Positions 6,862 to 14,944 of a stretch of 14,944 nucleotides of DNA are shown piece after piece (within the stretch, counting starts at the first letter, position 1; every line of letters starts with the position of its first letter). The stretch lies in NCBI GenBank assembly GCA_002415335.1, contig DHXL01000118.1, positions 1 to 14,944 of the forward strand. Direction: 5' to 3'. The position numbers and the translations under genes were made by a program. The notes under the pieces were generated by a model. That model saw nothing but the letters and a program-made list of their open reading frames with translations, was not told the origin of the DNA and searched no databases. This DNA is from Oxalobacteraceae bacterium UBA5157. GTDB lineage: Bacteria; Pseudomonadota; Gammaproteobacteria; Burkholderiales; Burkholderiaceae_D.

Positions 6862-9669
6862 TTACAAGGTCCGTGCGACTTCCTGGACTTCAAACACTTC
6901 CAATTGATCGCCTTCCTGCACATCGTTGAAGTTCTTCAGCGTCAAGCCGCACTCAAAGCCGGATTTCACTTCCTTCACGTCGTCCTTGAAGCGCTTGAGC
7001 GAATCGATTTCACCGGTCCACACCACGACATTGTTGCGCAGCAAACGCACCGACGAACCGCGTCTGACCACGCCGTCGAGCACGAAGCAACCGGCAATCG
7101 CGCCGACCTTGCTGACCAGGATGACCTGGCGGATTTCGACCAGGCCCAATGCCTGTTCGCGCTTCTCCGGCGACAACATGCCGGACATCGCTGCCTTGAT
7201 TTCGTCCACCGCATCGTAAATGATGTTGTAGTAGCGAATATCGATGCCGTTGGCTTCAGCCAGCTTGCGTGCCTGCGCATCGGCTCGCGTATTGAAGCCG
7301 ATGATGACCGCCTTCGAAGCGACCGCCAGGTTGACGTCCGATTCGGAAATGCCGCCGACCGCCGCATGCACGACTTGTACCCGTACTTCGCTGGTCGACA
7401 ATTTCTGCATCGAATGCACCAGCGCTTCTTGCGAACCCTGGACGTCGGCCTTGATGATCATCGGCAGGTTCTTGACTTCGCCTTCGGCCATCTGTTCGAA
7501 CATGTTCTCCAGTTTGGCCGCTTGCTGCTTGGCCAGCTTCACGTCGCGGTATTTTCCTTGGCGGAACAGAGCGATTTCACGCGCCTTGCGTTCGTCGATC
7601 ATGACCATAACGTCTTCGCCGGCTGCAGGCACTTCGGTCAAACCCTGGATCTCGACTGGAATCGATGGGCCTGCTTCTGCAATGCTCTTGCCGTTCTCAT
7701 CCAGCATGGCGCGCACCCGGCCGTAAGACGAGCCGGCCAGCACCACATCGCCGCGCCGCAAAGTACCGGATTGCACCAGGATGGTCGCCACCGGACCGCG
7801 GCCTTTGTCGAGCCTGGCTTCGATGACCAGACCGCGGGCTGGAGAGTCCACCGGCGATTTCAATTCCATCACCTCGGCTTGCAGCAACACGCTTTCGAGC
7901 AAGGCATCAATGCCTTCGCCAGTCTTCGCCGAGACTGGAATGAACGGCGATTCGCCGCCGTATTCTTCCGGTACGACTTGCTCAGCCACCAGCTCCTGCT
8001 TGACCCGATCGAGGTTAGCGCCTGGCTTGTCGATCTTGTTAATCGCCACCACCAGCGGTACACCGGCCGCCTTCGCGTGGGCTATCGCTTCCTTGGTTTG
8101 CGGCATCACGCCGTCGTCCGCCGCCACCACCAGGATCACGATATCGGTCGCCTTGGCGCCGCGTGCCCGCATCGCGGTAAACGCTTCGTGGCCCGGCGTA
8201 TCAAGGAAGGTAATCATGCCGCGCGGCGTTTCGACGTGATACGCGCCGATGTGCTGGGTAATCCCGCCGGCTTCACTGGAAGCCACCTTGGCGCGCCGGA
8301 TGTAATCGAGCAGCGAAGTCTTCCCGTGATCGACGTGACCCATCACGGTCACGACCGGGGCACGCGGCAATGCTTCGATGTCGGCATGTTCCGCACCGTG
8401 TTCAAGCAGCGCTTCCGGATCGTCCAGCTTGGCCGCATGGGCCTGATGACCCATCTCTTCGACCAGGATCATCGCAGTTTCCTGATCGAGCACCTGATTG
8501 ATCGTGACCATCTGGCCGAGCTTCATCAAATGCTTGATGACCTCGGATGCCTTGACCGCCATCTTGTGCGCCAGTTCGGCCACCGTAATGGTTTCGGGTA
8601 CGTGAATATCCTTGATGACTGCTTCTGTCGGCGCCTGGAAATTGGATTCGCGGTCGTCGCTGTGCGAAGGCCGCCGTCCTTTCGGCCCGGCGCGCCAGCC
8701 ATCACGGCCACCACCGGTATTGCCGCGGGTCTTGATGCCGACGCCGCGCTTCTTGGCGTCGTCTTGCCAGGTGGACGAGACATTTGCCGATTTGATCGAC
8801 TTCTTGTCTGCGCTGACCGCCGGCTTCTTCTCATCTTTTTTCTCGCCCGGCTTTTTGTCCGCCGGCTTGTGCAGCGTGCCTTCGGCGGGCTTGACGGCGG
8901 CCACAGGGGGCACCGGCTCCGGAGCCTTGATGGCACGGCGCGGCGCATTCATCATCGCCTTGATCTGCGCCACTTCGTCCGCCACTACCTTGCGGGCGCG
9001 CTCAGTCGCCGCCACTTTTTCGGTAGCGTCCTTGGCAGCATCCTTGGCAACCTGTGCGGCTTTCTTCTTGCTCTCTTCAGCGGCTACGCGCTTCTTCTCT
9101 TCTACTGCAGATTCGTCCACCTTGATCACTGCCGGCGTCTCGACCGCCGCTTTCTGCGCCTCGATTTCGGCCTTCTTGACCGCCTTGGCTTGTGCTTCCT
9201 TTTCGGCGTCGAGTTTCGCCAGGCGCTCTTGCTTCTCGCGCAAGTCGGCTTCCTGGCGTGCGATCAATTCGGCCTGGCGACGCGCTTCATCGGCGCGACG
9301 CGCCACTTCCGCCTCATCGATTACCGGCGCAACCGGTTTGGCCGGCGCCTCCTCGACCGGCGTCTCGTCACGCTTGACGAACGTACGCTTCTTGCGCACT
9401 TCGACCTGGATGGTGCGCGACTTGCCGGTCGCATCGGCCTGCTTGATCTCGGTCGTTTCCTTCCGGGTCAACGTGATCTTCTTTTTCTCGCTATCCGGCG
9501 CCACTCCGTGCGCACGGCGCAGATGTCCGAGAAGCCTGTCTTTATCTTCCTTGGACAATACATCGGATGTCGAACTTTTTTCAACGCCAGCGGCAGCCAG
9601 CTGCTTGAGCAGCAGATCCGCCGGCATCTTAAGCTCGGTGGCAAATTGGGCTACATTGTTACTCGCCAT
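6862..9669 (-). CDS. infB: Translation initiation factor IF-2
   Basis: A 935-residue GTPase that places fMet-tRNA on the 30S subunit and promotes subunit joining. An IF2_N domain opens the protein (residues 1-50), followed by a long, charged K/E/A-rich coiled-coil and linker region (about 60-340), a second IF2_N-like domain (about 350-405), and the G domain with GHVDHGKT (around 436-443), DTPGHEAF (around 488) and NKIDKPGAN (around 543). Beta-barrel domains II-IV end with GFECGLTLKNFNDVQEGD. The ATG at 9669 follows a good AAGAGGA Shine-Dalgarno (9674-9680). It starts 54 bp after the nusA stop. It is slightly longer than the E. coli protein because of the linker. Confidence 0.97.
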   Translation of the reverse strand: MASNNVAQFATELKMPADLLLKQLAAAGVEKSSTSDVLSKEDKDRLLGHLRRAHGVAPDSEKKKITLTRKETTEIKQADATGKSRTIQVEVRKKRTFVKRDETPVEEAPAKPVAPVIDEAEVARRADEARRQAELIARQEADLREKQERLAKLDAEKEAQAKAVKKAEIEAQKAAVETPAVIKVDESAVEEKKRVAAEESKKKAAQVAKDAAKDATEKVAATERARKVVADEVAQIKAMMNAPRRAIKAPEPVPPVAAVKPAEGTLHKPADKKPGEKKDEKKPAVSADKKSIKSANVSSTWQDDAKKRGVGIKTRGNTGGGRDGWRAGPKGRRPSHSDDRESNFQAPTEAVIKDIHVPETITVAELAHKMAVKASEVIKHLMKLGQMVTINQVLDQETAMILVEEMGHQAHAAKLDDPEALLEHGAEHADIEALPRAPVVTVMGHVDHGKTSLLDYIRRAKVASSEAGGITQHIGAYHVETPRGMITFLDTPGHEAFTAMRARGAKATDIVILVVAADDGVMPQTKEAIAHAKAAGVPLVVAINKIDKPGANLDRVKQELVAEQVVPEEYGGESPFIPVSAKTGEGIDALLESVLLQAEVMELKSPVDSPARGLVIEARLDKGRGPVATILVQSGTLRRGDVVLAGSSYGRVRAMLDENGKSIAEAGPSIPVEIQGLTEVPAAGEDVMVMIDERKAREIALFRQGKYRDVKLAKQQAAKLENMFEQMAEGEVKNLPMIIKADVQGSQEALVHSMQKLSTSEVRVQVVHAAVGGISESDVNLAVASKAVIIGFNTRADAQARKLAEANGIDIRYYNIIYDAVDEIKAAMSGMLSPEKREQALGLVEIRQVILVSKVGAIAGCFVLDGVVRRGSSVRLLRNNVVVWTGEIDSLKRFKDDVKEVKSGFECGLTLKNFNDVQEGDQLEVFEVQEVARTL

Positions 9670-9673
9670 TCAG

Positions 9674-9680
9674 TCCTCTT
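9674..9680 (-). promoter_or_regulatory. Ribosome-binding site of infB
   Basis: AAGAGGA on the minus strand, four bases before ATG 9669; it fixes the infB start. Confidence 0.7.
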
Positions 9681-9723
9681 TTCTATGTGACGCGGTGGAT
9701 GACAGTGCGGCTTCCCGGATCAT

Positions 9724-11283
9724 CTATTTAGCTTCCGCGAGGCTCCATACCTTGGCTTGCAAGGCCTTGGCATGATCATCGTACTTGGCATCGATGAATT
9801 TCATCTCATCGTCAGTCACATCTGCAAATTCATCTTTGATTAATTGCCGTGCGCGGTCTGCGGATAACGCCAGAATTGCGCCAAACTCGTCGTATGCCAA
9901 AGCGGCGAACGCTTCCAGCGTCTTGATTCCCGCGAGGCCCAGCTTGCCCGCGGTGACGCGGTCCATACCTTCGAGATTGACGAGGTCATCGTCCATCCCT
10001 TCCAAACCCTCTTCGGACGCGATCGCCTCGGTCACCAATGCATCGCGTGCGCGGTTGCGCAGCTCGTTGACGGTGTCTTCATCGAACGATTCGATTTCAA
10101 GCATTTCGCTGATCGGCACGTAAGCGATTTCTTCTAGGCTGGCGAAACCTTCCGCGACTAGAATGTCGGCGACTTCCTGGTCGACATCGAGTTTCTCCAT
10201 GAACAGCGCGCGGATCGACGCCGTTTCAACGGCCGATTTGTCAGCCGATTCTTCCGCCGTCATGATGTTGATTTGCCAGCCGGTCAGCTCGGACGCCAAG
10301 CGCACGTTCTGGCCGCCGCGGCCGATCGCGATCGCGAGATTTTCCTCGTCGACCACGACGTCCATCGCATGTTTTTCTTCGTCGACCATGATCGACGACA
10401 CATTTGCCGGCGCGAGCGCGCCGATCACGAACTGCGCCGGATCTTCCGACCACAATACGATATCGACCCGTTCGCCGCCCAGTTCGCCGGTCACTGCCTG
10501 CACGCGCGAGCCGCGCATGCCGACACAGGTACCGATAGGATCAATCCGCTTGTCGCTGGTGAAGACGGCGATCTTGGCGCGCACGCCGGCGTCGCGTGCC
10601 GCAGATTTGATTTCGAGCAGACCTTGTTCGATCTCCGGCACTTCCAGCTCGAACAGCTTCATGATGAATTCCGGCGCGGTGCGCGACAGGATTACTTGCG
10701 GTCCGCGCGCATTGCGGTCGATACGAAGAATGAAGGCACGGACGCGGTCGCCGATCCGCAGATTCTCTTTCGGGATCATCTGGTCGCGCGGCAAGCGGGC
10801 TTCGATCTTGCCGGATTCGACAATCGCATCGCCGCGTTCCATGCGCTTGATGGTGCCGGTCACGAGAGAATCGCCGCGCTCCAGGAAGTCGACCAGGATC
10901 TGTTCGCGCTCGGCGTCGCGGATTCGTTGCAGCACGACTTGCTTGGTATCTTGCGCAAAACGGCGGCCGAAGTCGACCGATTCGATCGGCTCTTCAATGT
11001 AATCGTCGACATCGATGTCGCCGATCTGCTCTTTCGCTTCGAAGTGCAGCACTTCCTGGTCGGGCAATTGCAGTCCCGCTTCGTCCGGCACCACGTGCCA
11101 GCGGCGGAACGATTCGAACTCGCCGGTCTCGCGATCAATCGCGACACGAATGTCGACATCGCCTTCATAGCGTTTCTTGGTCGCTTGCGCAAGCGCATGC
11201 TCCAATGCTCCGAAGACGATATCCGTATCGACGTTTTTTTCGCGCGCCAGCGCATCGACCAACAATAAAACTTCGCGACTCAT
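9724..11283 (-). CDS. nusA: Transcription termination/antitermination factor NusA
   Basis: A 519-residue RNA-polymerase-binding factor that modulates pausing, intrinsic termination and antitermination. The N-terminal polymerase-binding domain (residues 1-130, SREVLLLVDALAREKNV), the S1 domain (about 135-200), tandem KH domains with DPIGTCVGMRGSRV (near 250) and IAIGRGGQNVRLAS (near 320), and two C-terminal helix-hairpin-helix acidic repeats (about 355-500, LVAEGFASLEEIAYV and LEGMDRVTAGKLGLAGIKTL) are all present. Its ATG overlaps the rimP stop in an ATGA arrangement (11280-11283), suggesting translational coupling. Because NusA acts on hairpin terminators, the terminator in the rimP leader could provide autoregulation; this is inference. 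Confidence 0.97.
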   Translation of the reverse strand: MSREVLLLVDALAREKNVDTDIVFGALEHALAQATKKRYEGDVDIRVAIDRETGEFESFRRWHVVPDEAGLQLPDQEVLHFEAKEQIGDIDVDDYIEEPIESVDFGRRFAQDTKQVVLQRIRDAEREQILVDFLERGDSLVTGTIKRMERGDAIVESGKIEARLPRDQMIPKENLRIGDRVRAFILRIDRNARGPQVILSRTAPEFIMKLFELEVPEIEQGLLEIKSAARDAGVRAKIAVFTSDKRIDPIGTCVGMRGSRVQAVTGELGGERVDIVLWSEDPAQFVIGALAPANVSSIMVDEEKHAMDVVVDEENLAIAIGRGGQNVRLASELTGWQINIMTAEESADKSAVETASIRALFMEKLDVDQEVADILVAEGFASLEEIAYVPISEMLEIESFDEDTVNELRNRARDALVTEAIASEEGLEGMDDDLVNLEGMDRVTAGKLGLAGIKTLEAFAALAYDEFGAILALSADRARQLIKDEFADVTDDEMKFIDAKYDDHAKALQAKVWSLAEAK

Positions 11284-11771
11284 GCTTTGCGACTCCTAAA
11301 ATCCACTTTCGGCACCAAACGTGCCTTGTCCACATCGGCGAGCGTAAACTCCAGCATTGCCAGCCCGTCATTTCCTTCGAATTCCAATTTCAACTGATCA
11401 CCATCCGGCGCCTGCAACACGCCTTGAAACGACTTGCGATGTGCGGCACCCATCGGCAAACGCAGTTTCACGACCGCTTCCTGCCCGGCGAAACGCACGT
11501 AGTCGGCGTATTTCTTCAGTGGCCGGTCCAGTCCCGGCGATGACACTTCGAGCCGCTCGTACACGGCATTTTCCACCGTCAGAACGTGCAGCAATTGATG
11601 CGTCACTTTCTCGCAGTCATCCACGGTGATATTGGCCTGGTCGGCCGATTCGGCGTGGCCCGGCGCAAAGTCGATATACACGCGCACCAGACCGCGCGCA
11701 GCTTGTTCGAAATCGACCAGCTCATAGCCCATGCCGACGACAGTTTTTTCAATCAGATCCAACAACTGCAA
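11280..11771 (-). CDS. rimP: Ribosome maturation factor RimP
   Basis: A 163-residue two-domain protein needed for early 30S assembly. Signatures are LLDLIEKTVVGMGYELVDFE, GLVRVYIDF, ITVDDCEKVTHQL, and the conserved YERLEVSSPGLDRPLKKYAD, followed by an SH3-like C-terminal domain. I place the start at TTG 11771: the family begins here, and GGAGAA (11777-11782) lies five bases upstream. The in-frame ATG at 11828 directly follows the T-run of a terminator and has no ribosome site, so I reject it. It is the first gene of the rimP-nusA-infB-rbfA-truB unit. Confidence 0.93.
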   Translation of the reverse strand: MQLLDLIEKTVVGMGYELVDFEQAARGLVRVYIDFAPGHAESADQANITVDDCEKVTHQLLHVLTVENAVYERLEVSSPGLDRPLKKYADYVRFAGQEAVVKLRLPMGAAHRKSFQGVLQAPDGDQLKLEFEGNDGLAMLEFTLADVDKARLVPKVDFRSRKA

Positions 11772-11833
11772 AGCGCTTCTCCGAATAAGGCACCAGGTCG
11801 ACTCTTGCAAGGCACCGGCGCAAACCATTTAAC

Positions 11834-11857
11834 AAAAAAAAAATGGGCATCTGCCCA
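11834..11857 (-). terminator. Intrinsic terminator in the rimP leader (likely attenuator)
   Basis: A perfect hairpin, TGGGC-loop-GCCCA (11844-11857), is followed on the minus strand by ten T residues (11834-11843). It lies about 63 bp upstream of the rimP start and downstream of a predicted promoter, so any transcript entering rimP must pass it. It could also simply end rluB transcripts. Confidence 0.8.
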
Positions 11858-11874
11858 TCTTTCTTATCGTTACC

Positions 11875-11917
11875 GTCACCTGCAGTATTTTTCCACAGGA
11901 TGTCCGAGTGGGGTGAC
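11875..11917 (-). promoter_or_regulatory. Stem-loop in the rimP leader
   Basis: On the minus strand GTCACC (11912-11917) pairs with GGTGAC (11875-11880), and CCAC (11908-11911) with GTGG (11893-11896) inside it. The structure lies between the predicted start of transcription and the terminator and may be the sensing half of an attenuator. No antiterminator pairing was clearly found by eye. Confidence 0.4.
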
Positions 11918-11939
11918 TTTTGACTCCGTTAACTAACGA

Positions 11940-11968
11940 ATTGTAAGCGATTATTCGCTGCACCGCAA
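11940..11968 (-). promoter_or_regulatory. Predicted promoter of rimP-nusA-infB
   Basis: On the minus strand TTGCGG (11963-11968) and TACAAT (11940-11945) are separated by exactly 17 bp. Transcription would start near 11933, giving a leader of about 160 nt before TTG 11771. The -35 is weak, the -10 is good. Confidence 0.5.
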
Positions 11969-12058
11969 TGCCGGAATCGCGGAGCATCACGCATCGGCGA
12001 TAACAAATGTTGAGTCGGGCCGATCCACCTGGCTGCGCTGCGCATCGCCGGACGCGAT

Positions 12059-12114
12059 TGCCGTCAGAACGGCATCATTCGCGCGCCTCGGCTGCTCGGC
12101 ATTGCGGCATGCCG
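12059..12114 (-). other. Hairpins after the rluB stop
   Basis: Two perfect 6-bp hairpins, CGGCAT/ATGCCG (12097-12114) and TGCCGT/ACGGCA (12059-12074), follow the rluB stop on the minus strand. Neither has a U-tract. They may stabilise the 3' end or form part of a factor-dependent termination region. The rest of the 350-bp rluB-rimP gap holds the promoter, leader and terminator listed separately. Confidence 0.3.
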
Positions 12115-12121
12115 TTGGGCA

Positions 12122-13876
12122 CTAGCCTTTTGGCCGGCGTCGCGGCATCCCTTGCCCGCCGTGCAGTCCGGTTGGCCCGCCCCGTCCTCCCTGTCCTTGG
12201 CCGCCTTGACCTTGACCGCCTTGACCACCACGCCCCGGCCCGGAGCTGCGGCGCGGTTGTCCCATGCCCGGAAAACCGAGCGCGGTCTGCATGGGGTCGG
12301 GTTGCCGGCTGCGCGCCGGCGGCTGCCCCGGCCCACGCCCTTGTTGCCCGCCTCGGCCCTGGCCTGGCTCCTGACTGCGGCCCTGACCTTGATCCTGGCC
12401 GCGCCCCTGGCCTGACCATTGACCTTGAGCCTGTCCTTGCCGTTGACCCTGTCCTTGGCCCTGACCACGGCGCTGGCCTTGTGGTCTTTCGAAATTTCCG
12501 CCCTGACGCTCCGACTGCTCCCCACGCGCTTTACCGCCGGGGCTTTGCCCGAGATTCTTGTCCAATCCGCTGATGCTCAATAAATCGCGTACCGCATTTT
12601 CTTCCAGCTCTTCCCAACGGCCGCACTTCAGGCGCGGCGGCAAAGTCATTGCACCGTAACGCGTGCGGATCAGGCGCGACACGGTCAAGCCGATCGCTTC
12701 GAACATGCGGCGCACCTCGCGGTTGCGTCCTTCGCCGATAATGACGCGATACCATTTGTTGACGCCTTCACCGCCGCCATCAGCGATCTTTGAGAACTGG
12801 GCCAAGCCATCCTCCAGTTCGACGCCGCTCAGCAACTTCTGGCGCATGCCCTCTTCCAGTTCACCCAGCGTGCGCACCGCATATTCCCGGTCGATGCCAT
12901 AACGCGGATGCATCAGGCGGTTGGCCAGGTCGCCCGAGGTTGTAAACAACAACAATCCTTCGGTATTGAAATCGAGCCTGCCGACAGCAAGCCATTTGCC
13001 GGCCTTCATTGTCGGCAGCCGATCGAAGACCGACGGGCGCCCTTCCGGGTCATCGTTGCTGACAATTTCGCCGGCCGGTTTGTGGTAGACCAGCACGCGC
13101 GGCGGGCGCTTGCTAACTTTCCGTTGAATCAATTTCCCATTGATGCGTACCTGATCGGTCGACAAGATACGTTGTCCGATATGGGCTGGTTCACCGTTGA
13201 CGGAAACCCGCCCGGCGATGATCAGCTCTTCCATGTCACGCCGTGAACCCAAGCCGGCCTCGGCCAACACCTTGTGCAGTTTGGGAGCGTCATCTTCCGC
13301 GGTCAGATCGCGCCGCACGTTTTTTGCAGGCGCATTGCGGCGCCCATTGTCACCGGCCGCCTCGTCGGACGCAGCGTGATCGAACGCTTCCGATGTGACG
13401 TAGGAAAACACCTCATCGGCATCCGCTGCTGCTTTCGAGGCCGGGCGCGGCGCTTTCACACTTGCGCCTCCGGCGCCACGCGTCTTAGGGCCAGGCTTGG
13501 GTCCGCGCGACTGTTCGGCGCGTGCGCGCGGACTGCGTTCCTTGCGCGGGGCCGGTTCGCCATTCGCAATGGCCGCTGCCGCAATATCTTGCTCGATGGC
13601 ACTCGCGCTTTCGTGTTCGCCGTCAGCGGACGGCGTCGTTACCGCCTCCTCGGAGCGCGGCGCGGTTCTGGCGCGTCGCAAGGTACGCGGCCCGCGCACC
13701 CCGCGCTTTGCAGTCTTTGCCGGCTTGCTTTCACTGCTGCCGGCGTCGATCCGCTCATCGCCGGCGGATGCCTTGTCGGCGCGATCGCCCGCAACTTGCA
13801 TTTCGCCTGGCTCCGACGACGAGGGAGTAGTCGCGGCGGCTGCCACAACGTCATTATTGGGAATCGGCAGTGTCAT
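12122..13876 (-). CDS. rluB: 23S rRNA pseudouridine-2605 synthase RluB with long low-complexity ends
   Basis: A 584-residue protein of the RsuA/RluB/RluE/RluF family, which modifies 23S rRNA U2605. An S4 domain (about 196-245, KLHKVLAEAGLGSRRDMEELI) precedes the synthase domain with VYHKPAGEIVSNDDPEGRPS, GRLDFNTEGLLLFT (catalytic D302), the YAVRTLGELEE region, and GRNREVRRMFEAIGLTVSRL. It is flanked by an Ala/Ser/Arg/Glu-rich N-terminal extension of about 195 residues and a Gly/Gln/Arg-rich tail of about 140 residues, making it twice the size of E. coli RluB. The start at ATG 13876 overlaps the scpB stop by 23 bp; an upstream start at 13954 would overlap more. Such extensions occur in other Burkholderiales, to my memory. 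Confidence 0.9.
   Translation of the reverse strand: MTLPIPNNDVVAAAATTPSSSEPGEMQVAGDRADKASAGDERIDAGSSESKPAKTAKRGVRGPRTLRRARTAPRSEEAVTTPSADGEHESASAIEQDIAAAAIANGEPAPRKERSPRARAEQSRGPKPGPKTRGAGGASVKAPRPASKAAADADEVFSYVTSEAFDHAASDEAAGDNGRRNAPAKNVRRDLTAEDDAPKLHKVLAEAGLGSRRDMEELIIAGRVSVNGEPAHIGQRILSTDQVRINGKLIQRKVSKRPPRVLVYHKPAGEIVSNDDPEGRPSVFDRLPTMKAGKWLAVGRLDFNTEGLLLFTTSGDLANRLMHPRYGIDREYAVRTLGELEEGMRQKLLSGVELEDGLAQFSKIADGGGEGVNKWYRVIIGEGRNREVRRMFEAIGLTVSRLIRTRYGAMTLPPRLKCGRWEELEENAVRDLLSISGLDKNLGQSPGGKARGEQSERQGGNFERPQGQRRGQGQGQGQRQGQAQGQWSGQGRGQDQGQGRSQEPGQGRGGQQGRGPGQPPARSRQPDPMQTALGFPGMGQPRRSSGPGRGGQGGQGQGGQGQGGRGGPTGLHGGQGMPRRRPKG
12170..12500 (-). repeat. Degenerate Gly-Gln coding repeat in the rluB 3' end
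   Basis: On the minus strand this tract consists of many variants of a six-base GGCCAG/GGTCAA unit encoding GQ, GQG and RGQ repeats, with a second Gly-Gly-Gln cluster near the stop. Such tracts are prone to slippage and length change. Confidence 0.7.
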
Positions 13877-14693
13877 TGTCTGTTTCTTGGTTATGCTGAC
13901 CGGGCGCCGCTTCGAGCGTTGAGTCGGGCGCACGGTCGTGGGAGGAGGTTTCAACGAGTGAAGTCAGTGTCGCCGCTTCGAGACGATCCTCGGCTTCCCC
14001 GTCTTCGGTTACTTGGTCCGGTGCGCTGCCCGCGTCCGCCTGCGCCGTTGGCGCGGCATCGTCGGCAAAGTCGATCGCAGATTGATCCAGGTTCGCTTGC
14101 ATGTCCGCTTCGAGCGCCTGCATTTCGAGTAGCGCCCCGCCTTGCATATCGCCTTTCGACACTTGCTGCAAAGGAGGCAGCTGATCGAGCGAAGTCAGTC
14201 CAAGATCGTCGAGAAACTGCTTGGTGGTCGCAAACAATCCCGGCCGTCCCGGCACGTCGCGGTGGCCGATGGCTTCAATCCAGCCGCGTTCTTCGAGCAT
14301 CTTGACGGTCTGCGAATTTACGGTCACGCCGCGAATTTCTTCGATGTCACCTCGCGTGACGGGCTGACGATAAGCAATAATGGCGAGCGTTTCGAGCGTT
14401 GCGCGCGAATACTTCGGCGGCTTTTCGGGATTCAGCCGCTCAAGGTACCGCTTCATCTCGGGGCGGCTCTGAAACCGCCATCCAGTCGACAAGCTGACAA
14501 TCTCGATACCCCGGCCCGACCAGTCGCCACGCAACTCTTCGAGCATTTGCTTGATCGTATCGGCACCGACTTCATCGGCACCATCGCCGGGCTCGCCGTA
14601 GAGCTTTTTCAAGTCGCCAATCGACAGTGGCTCATGCGCGCATAGCAAAGCGGTTTCGAGGACCTTCTTGGCCTCAGCGGTATTCATGTGCAT
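13854..14693 (-). CDS. scpB: Segregation and condensation protein ScpB
   Basis: A 279-residue (or 277, from ATG 14687) kleisin-associated winged-helix protein that works with ScpA and SMC in chromosome condensation and segregation. Signatures are KKVLETALLCAHEPLSIGDLKKL, GIEIVSLSTGWRFQSRPEM, LSRATLETLAIIAYRQPVTR-like sequence, the IRGV segment with NSQTVKMLEERGWIE, and GRPGLFATTKQFLDDLGL. After about residue 190 comes an acidic, Ala/Asp/Glu/Gln-rich tail absent from short homologues. scpA is not in the window. Its 3' end overlaps rluB, indicating one operon. Confidence 0.93.
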   Translation of the reverse strand: MHMNTAEAKKVLETALLCAHEPLSIGDLKKLYGEPGDGADEVGADTIKQMLEELRGDWSGRGIEIVSLSTGWRFQSRPEMKRYLERLNPEKPPKYSRATLETLAIIAYRQPVTRGDIEEIRGVTVNSQTVKMLEERGWIEAIGHRDVPGRPGLFATTKQFLDDLGLTSLDQLPPLQQVSKGDMQGGALLEMQALEADMQANLDQSAIDFADDAAPTAQADAGSAPDQVTEDGEAEDRLEAATLTSLVETSSHDRAPDSTLEAAPGQHNQETDNDTADSQ

Positions 14694-14746
14694 TCGTGTG
14701 CGTGTTGTACGTATTGTGCGGCTAGTATCAATGACAATTTGCAGAG

Positions 14747-14752
14747 ATTATA
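14747..14752 (-). promoter_or_regulatory. Candidate -10 box upstream of scpB
   Basis: TATAAT on the minus strand, about 54 bp before the scpB start; transcription would begin near 14740. No good -35 is spaced correctly, so support is partial. The remaining 14753-14899 has no gene on this strand. Confidence 0.4.
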
Positions 14753-14898
14753 TTCAACGATTGTCACCCAACGATGCCGTCCAGCTAAGGAGTTGTTGAT
14801 GCGAACCCGTTGATGCTGCTTTCCGACGCCCGTTTTAGAGGAGGTGTAATGATGGGCGGGAATATAAGACTTTACTGCGCGATCAGGCTTAACTGCGC

Positions 14899-14944
<46 letters not shown>

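Noticed and set aside
6904..9690. Very long plus-strand open frame opposite infB (928 codons)
   Set aside because: It mirrors infB exactly, its product is His/Arg/Leu-rich with no recognisable family, and infB is certain; a codon-bias shadow.
11770..11812. Promoter TTGCAA-17-TATTCG just before rimP
   Set aside because: The -10 is poor and would overlap the ribosome site, leaving almost no leader.
11772..11828. ATG 11828 as rimP start
   Set aside because: It lies a few bases after the terminator T-run with no Shine-Dalgarno, while TTG 11771 has GGAGAA at good spacing.
12007..12573. Plus-strand frame opposite the rluB tail
   Set aside because: A product of the antisense GQ repeats; no family features and rluB is clear.

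Overview
The window looks like a chromosomal segment of a GC-rich betaproteobacterium. The order scpB-rluB-rimP-nusA-infB-rbfA-truB-typA and the protein sequences fit Burkholderiales, perhaps Oxalobacteraceae-like; the family level is inference from memory, not a search.

Positions 1-690 are accessory DNA at the edge of an integrated element. They hold an N-terminally truncated IS91-type (Y2) transposase on the minus strand, a small PrtN/excisionase-like DNA-binding protein on the plus strand, and about 60 bp on the minus strand that read as the first 20 codons of dusA (tRNA-dihydrouridine synthase A). The dusA similarity stops abruptly in the VAPMMDWT motif. The 5' end of dusA is a known target of a family of tyrosine integrases, so I read 626-655 as one attachment-site junction of an island lying mostly to the left of the window.

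Positions 690-3260 carry a class-III omega-amino-acid:pyruvate aminotransferase (plus), preceded by a perfect 14-bp palindrome. A convergent EamA/DMT-family exporter (minus) follows. Between them is a pair of imperfect direct repeats, the first of which contains the aminotransferase stop codon.

Positions 3200-13876 are a minus-strand translation and transcription block. In transcription order it holds rluB, rimP, nusA, infB, rbfA, truB and typA. RimP, RbfA and TruB act in 30S maturation and tRNA modification, IF2 in initiation, NusA in elongation and termination control, RluB in 23S rRNA modification, and TypA is a ribosome-associated GTPase. rimP appears to have its own promoter, followed by a roughly 160-nt leader with a stem-loop and an intrinsic terminator (T10 tract), i.e. 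a likely attenuator controlling rimP-nusA-infB. typA has its own extended -10 promoter and a downstream terminator. A 128-bp palindromic REP/MITE-like element sits between infB and rbfA.

Positions 13854-14944 hold scpB (chromosome condensation), overlapping the start of rluB, then about 200 bp of intergenic DNA and the 3' part of an initiator tRNA-fMet gene (minus) cut by the window edge. No CRISPR array, toxin-antitoxin pair or obviously new defence system was seen. The most interesting points are the dusA attachment junction, the rimP leader attenuator, the two kinds of interspersed repeat, and the extreme low-complexity ends of RluB.
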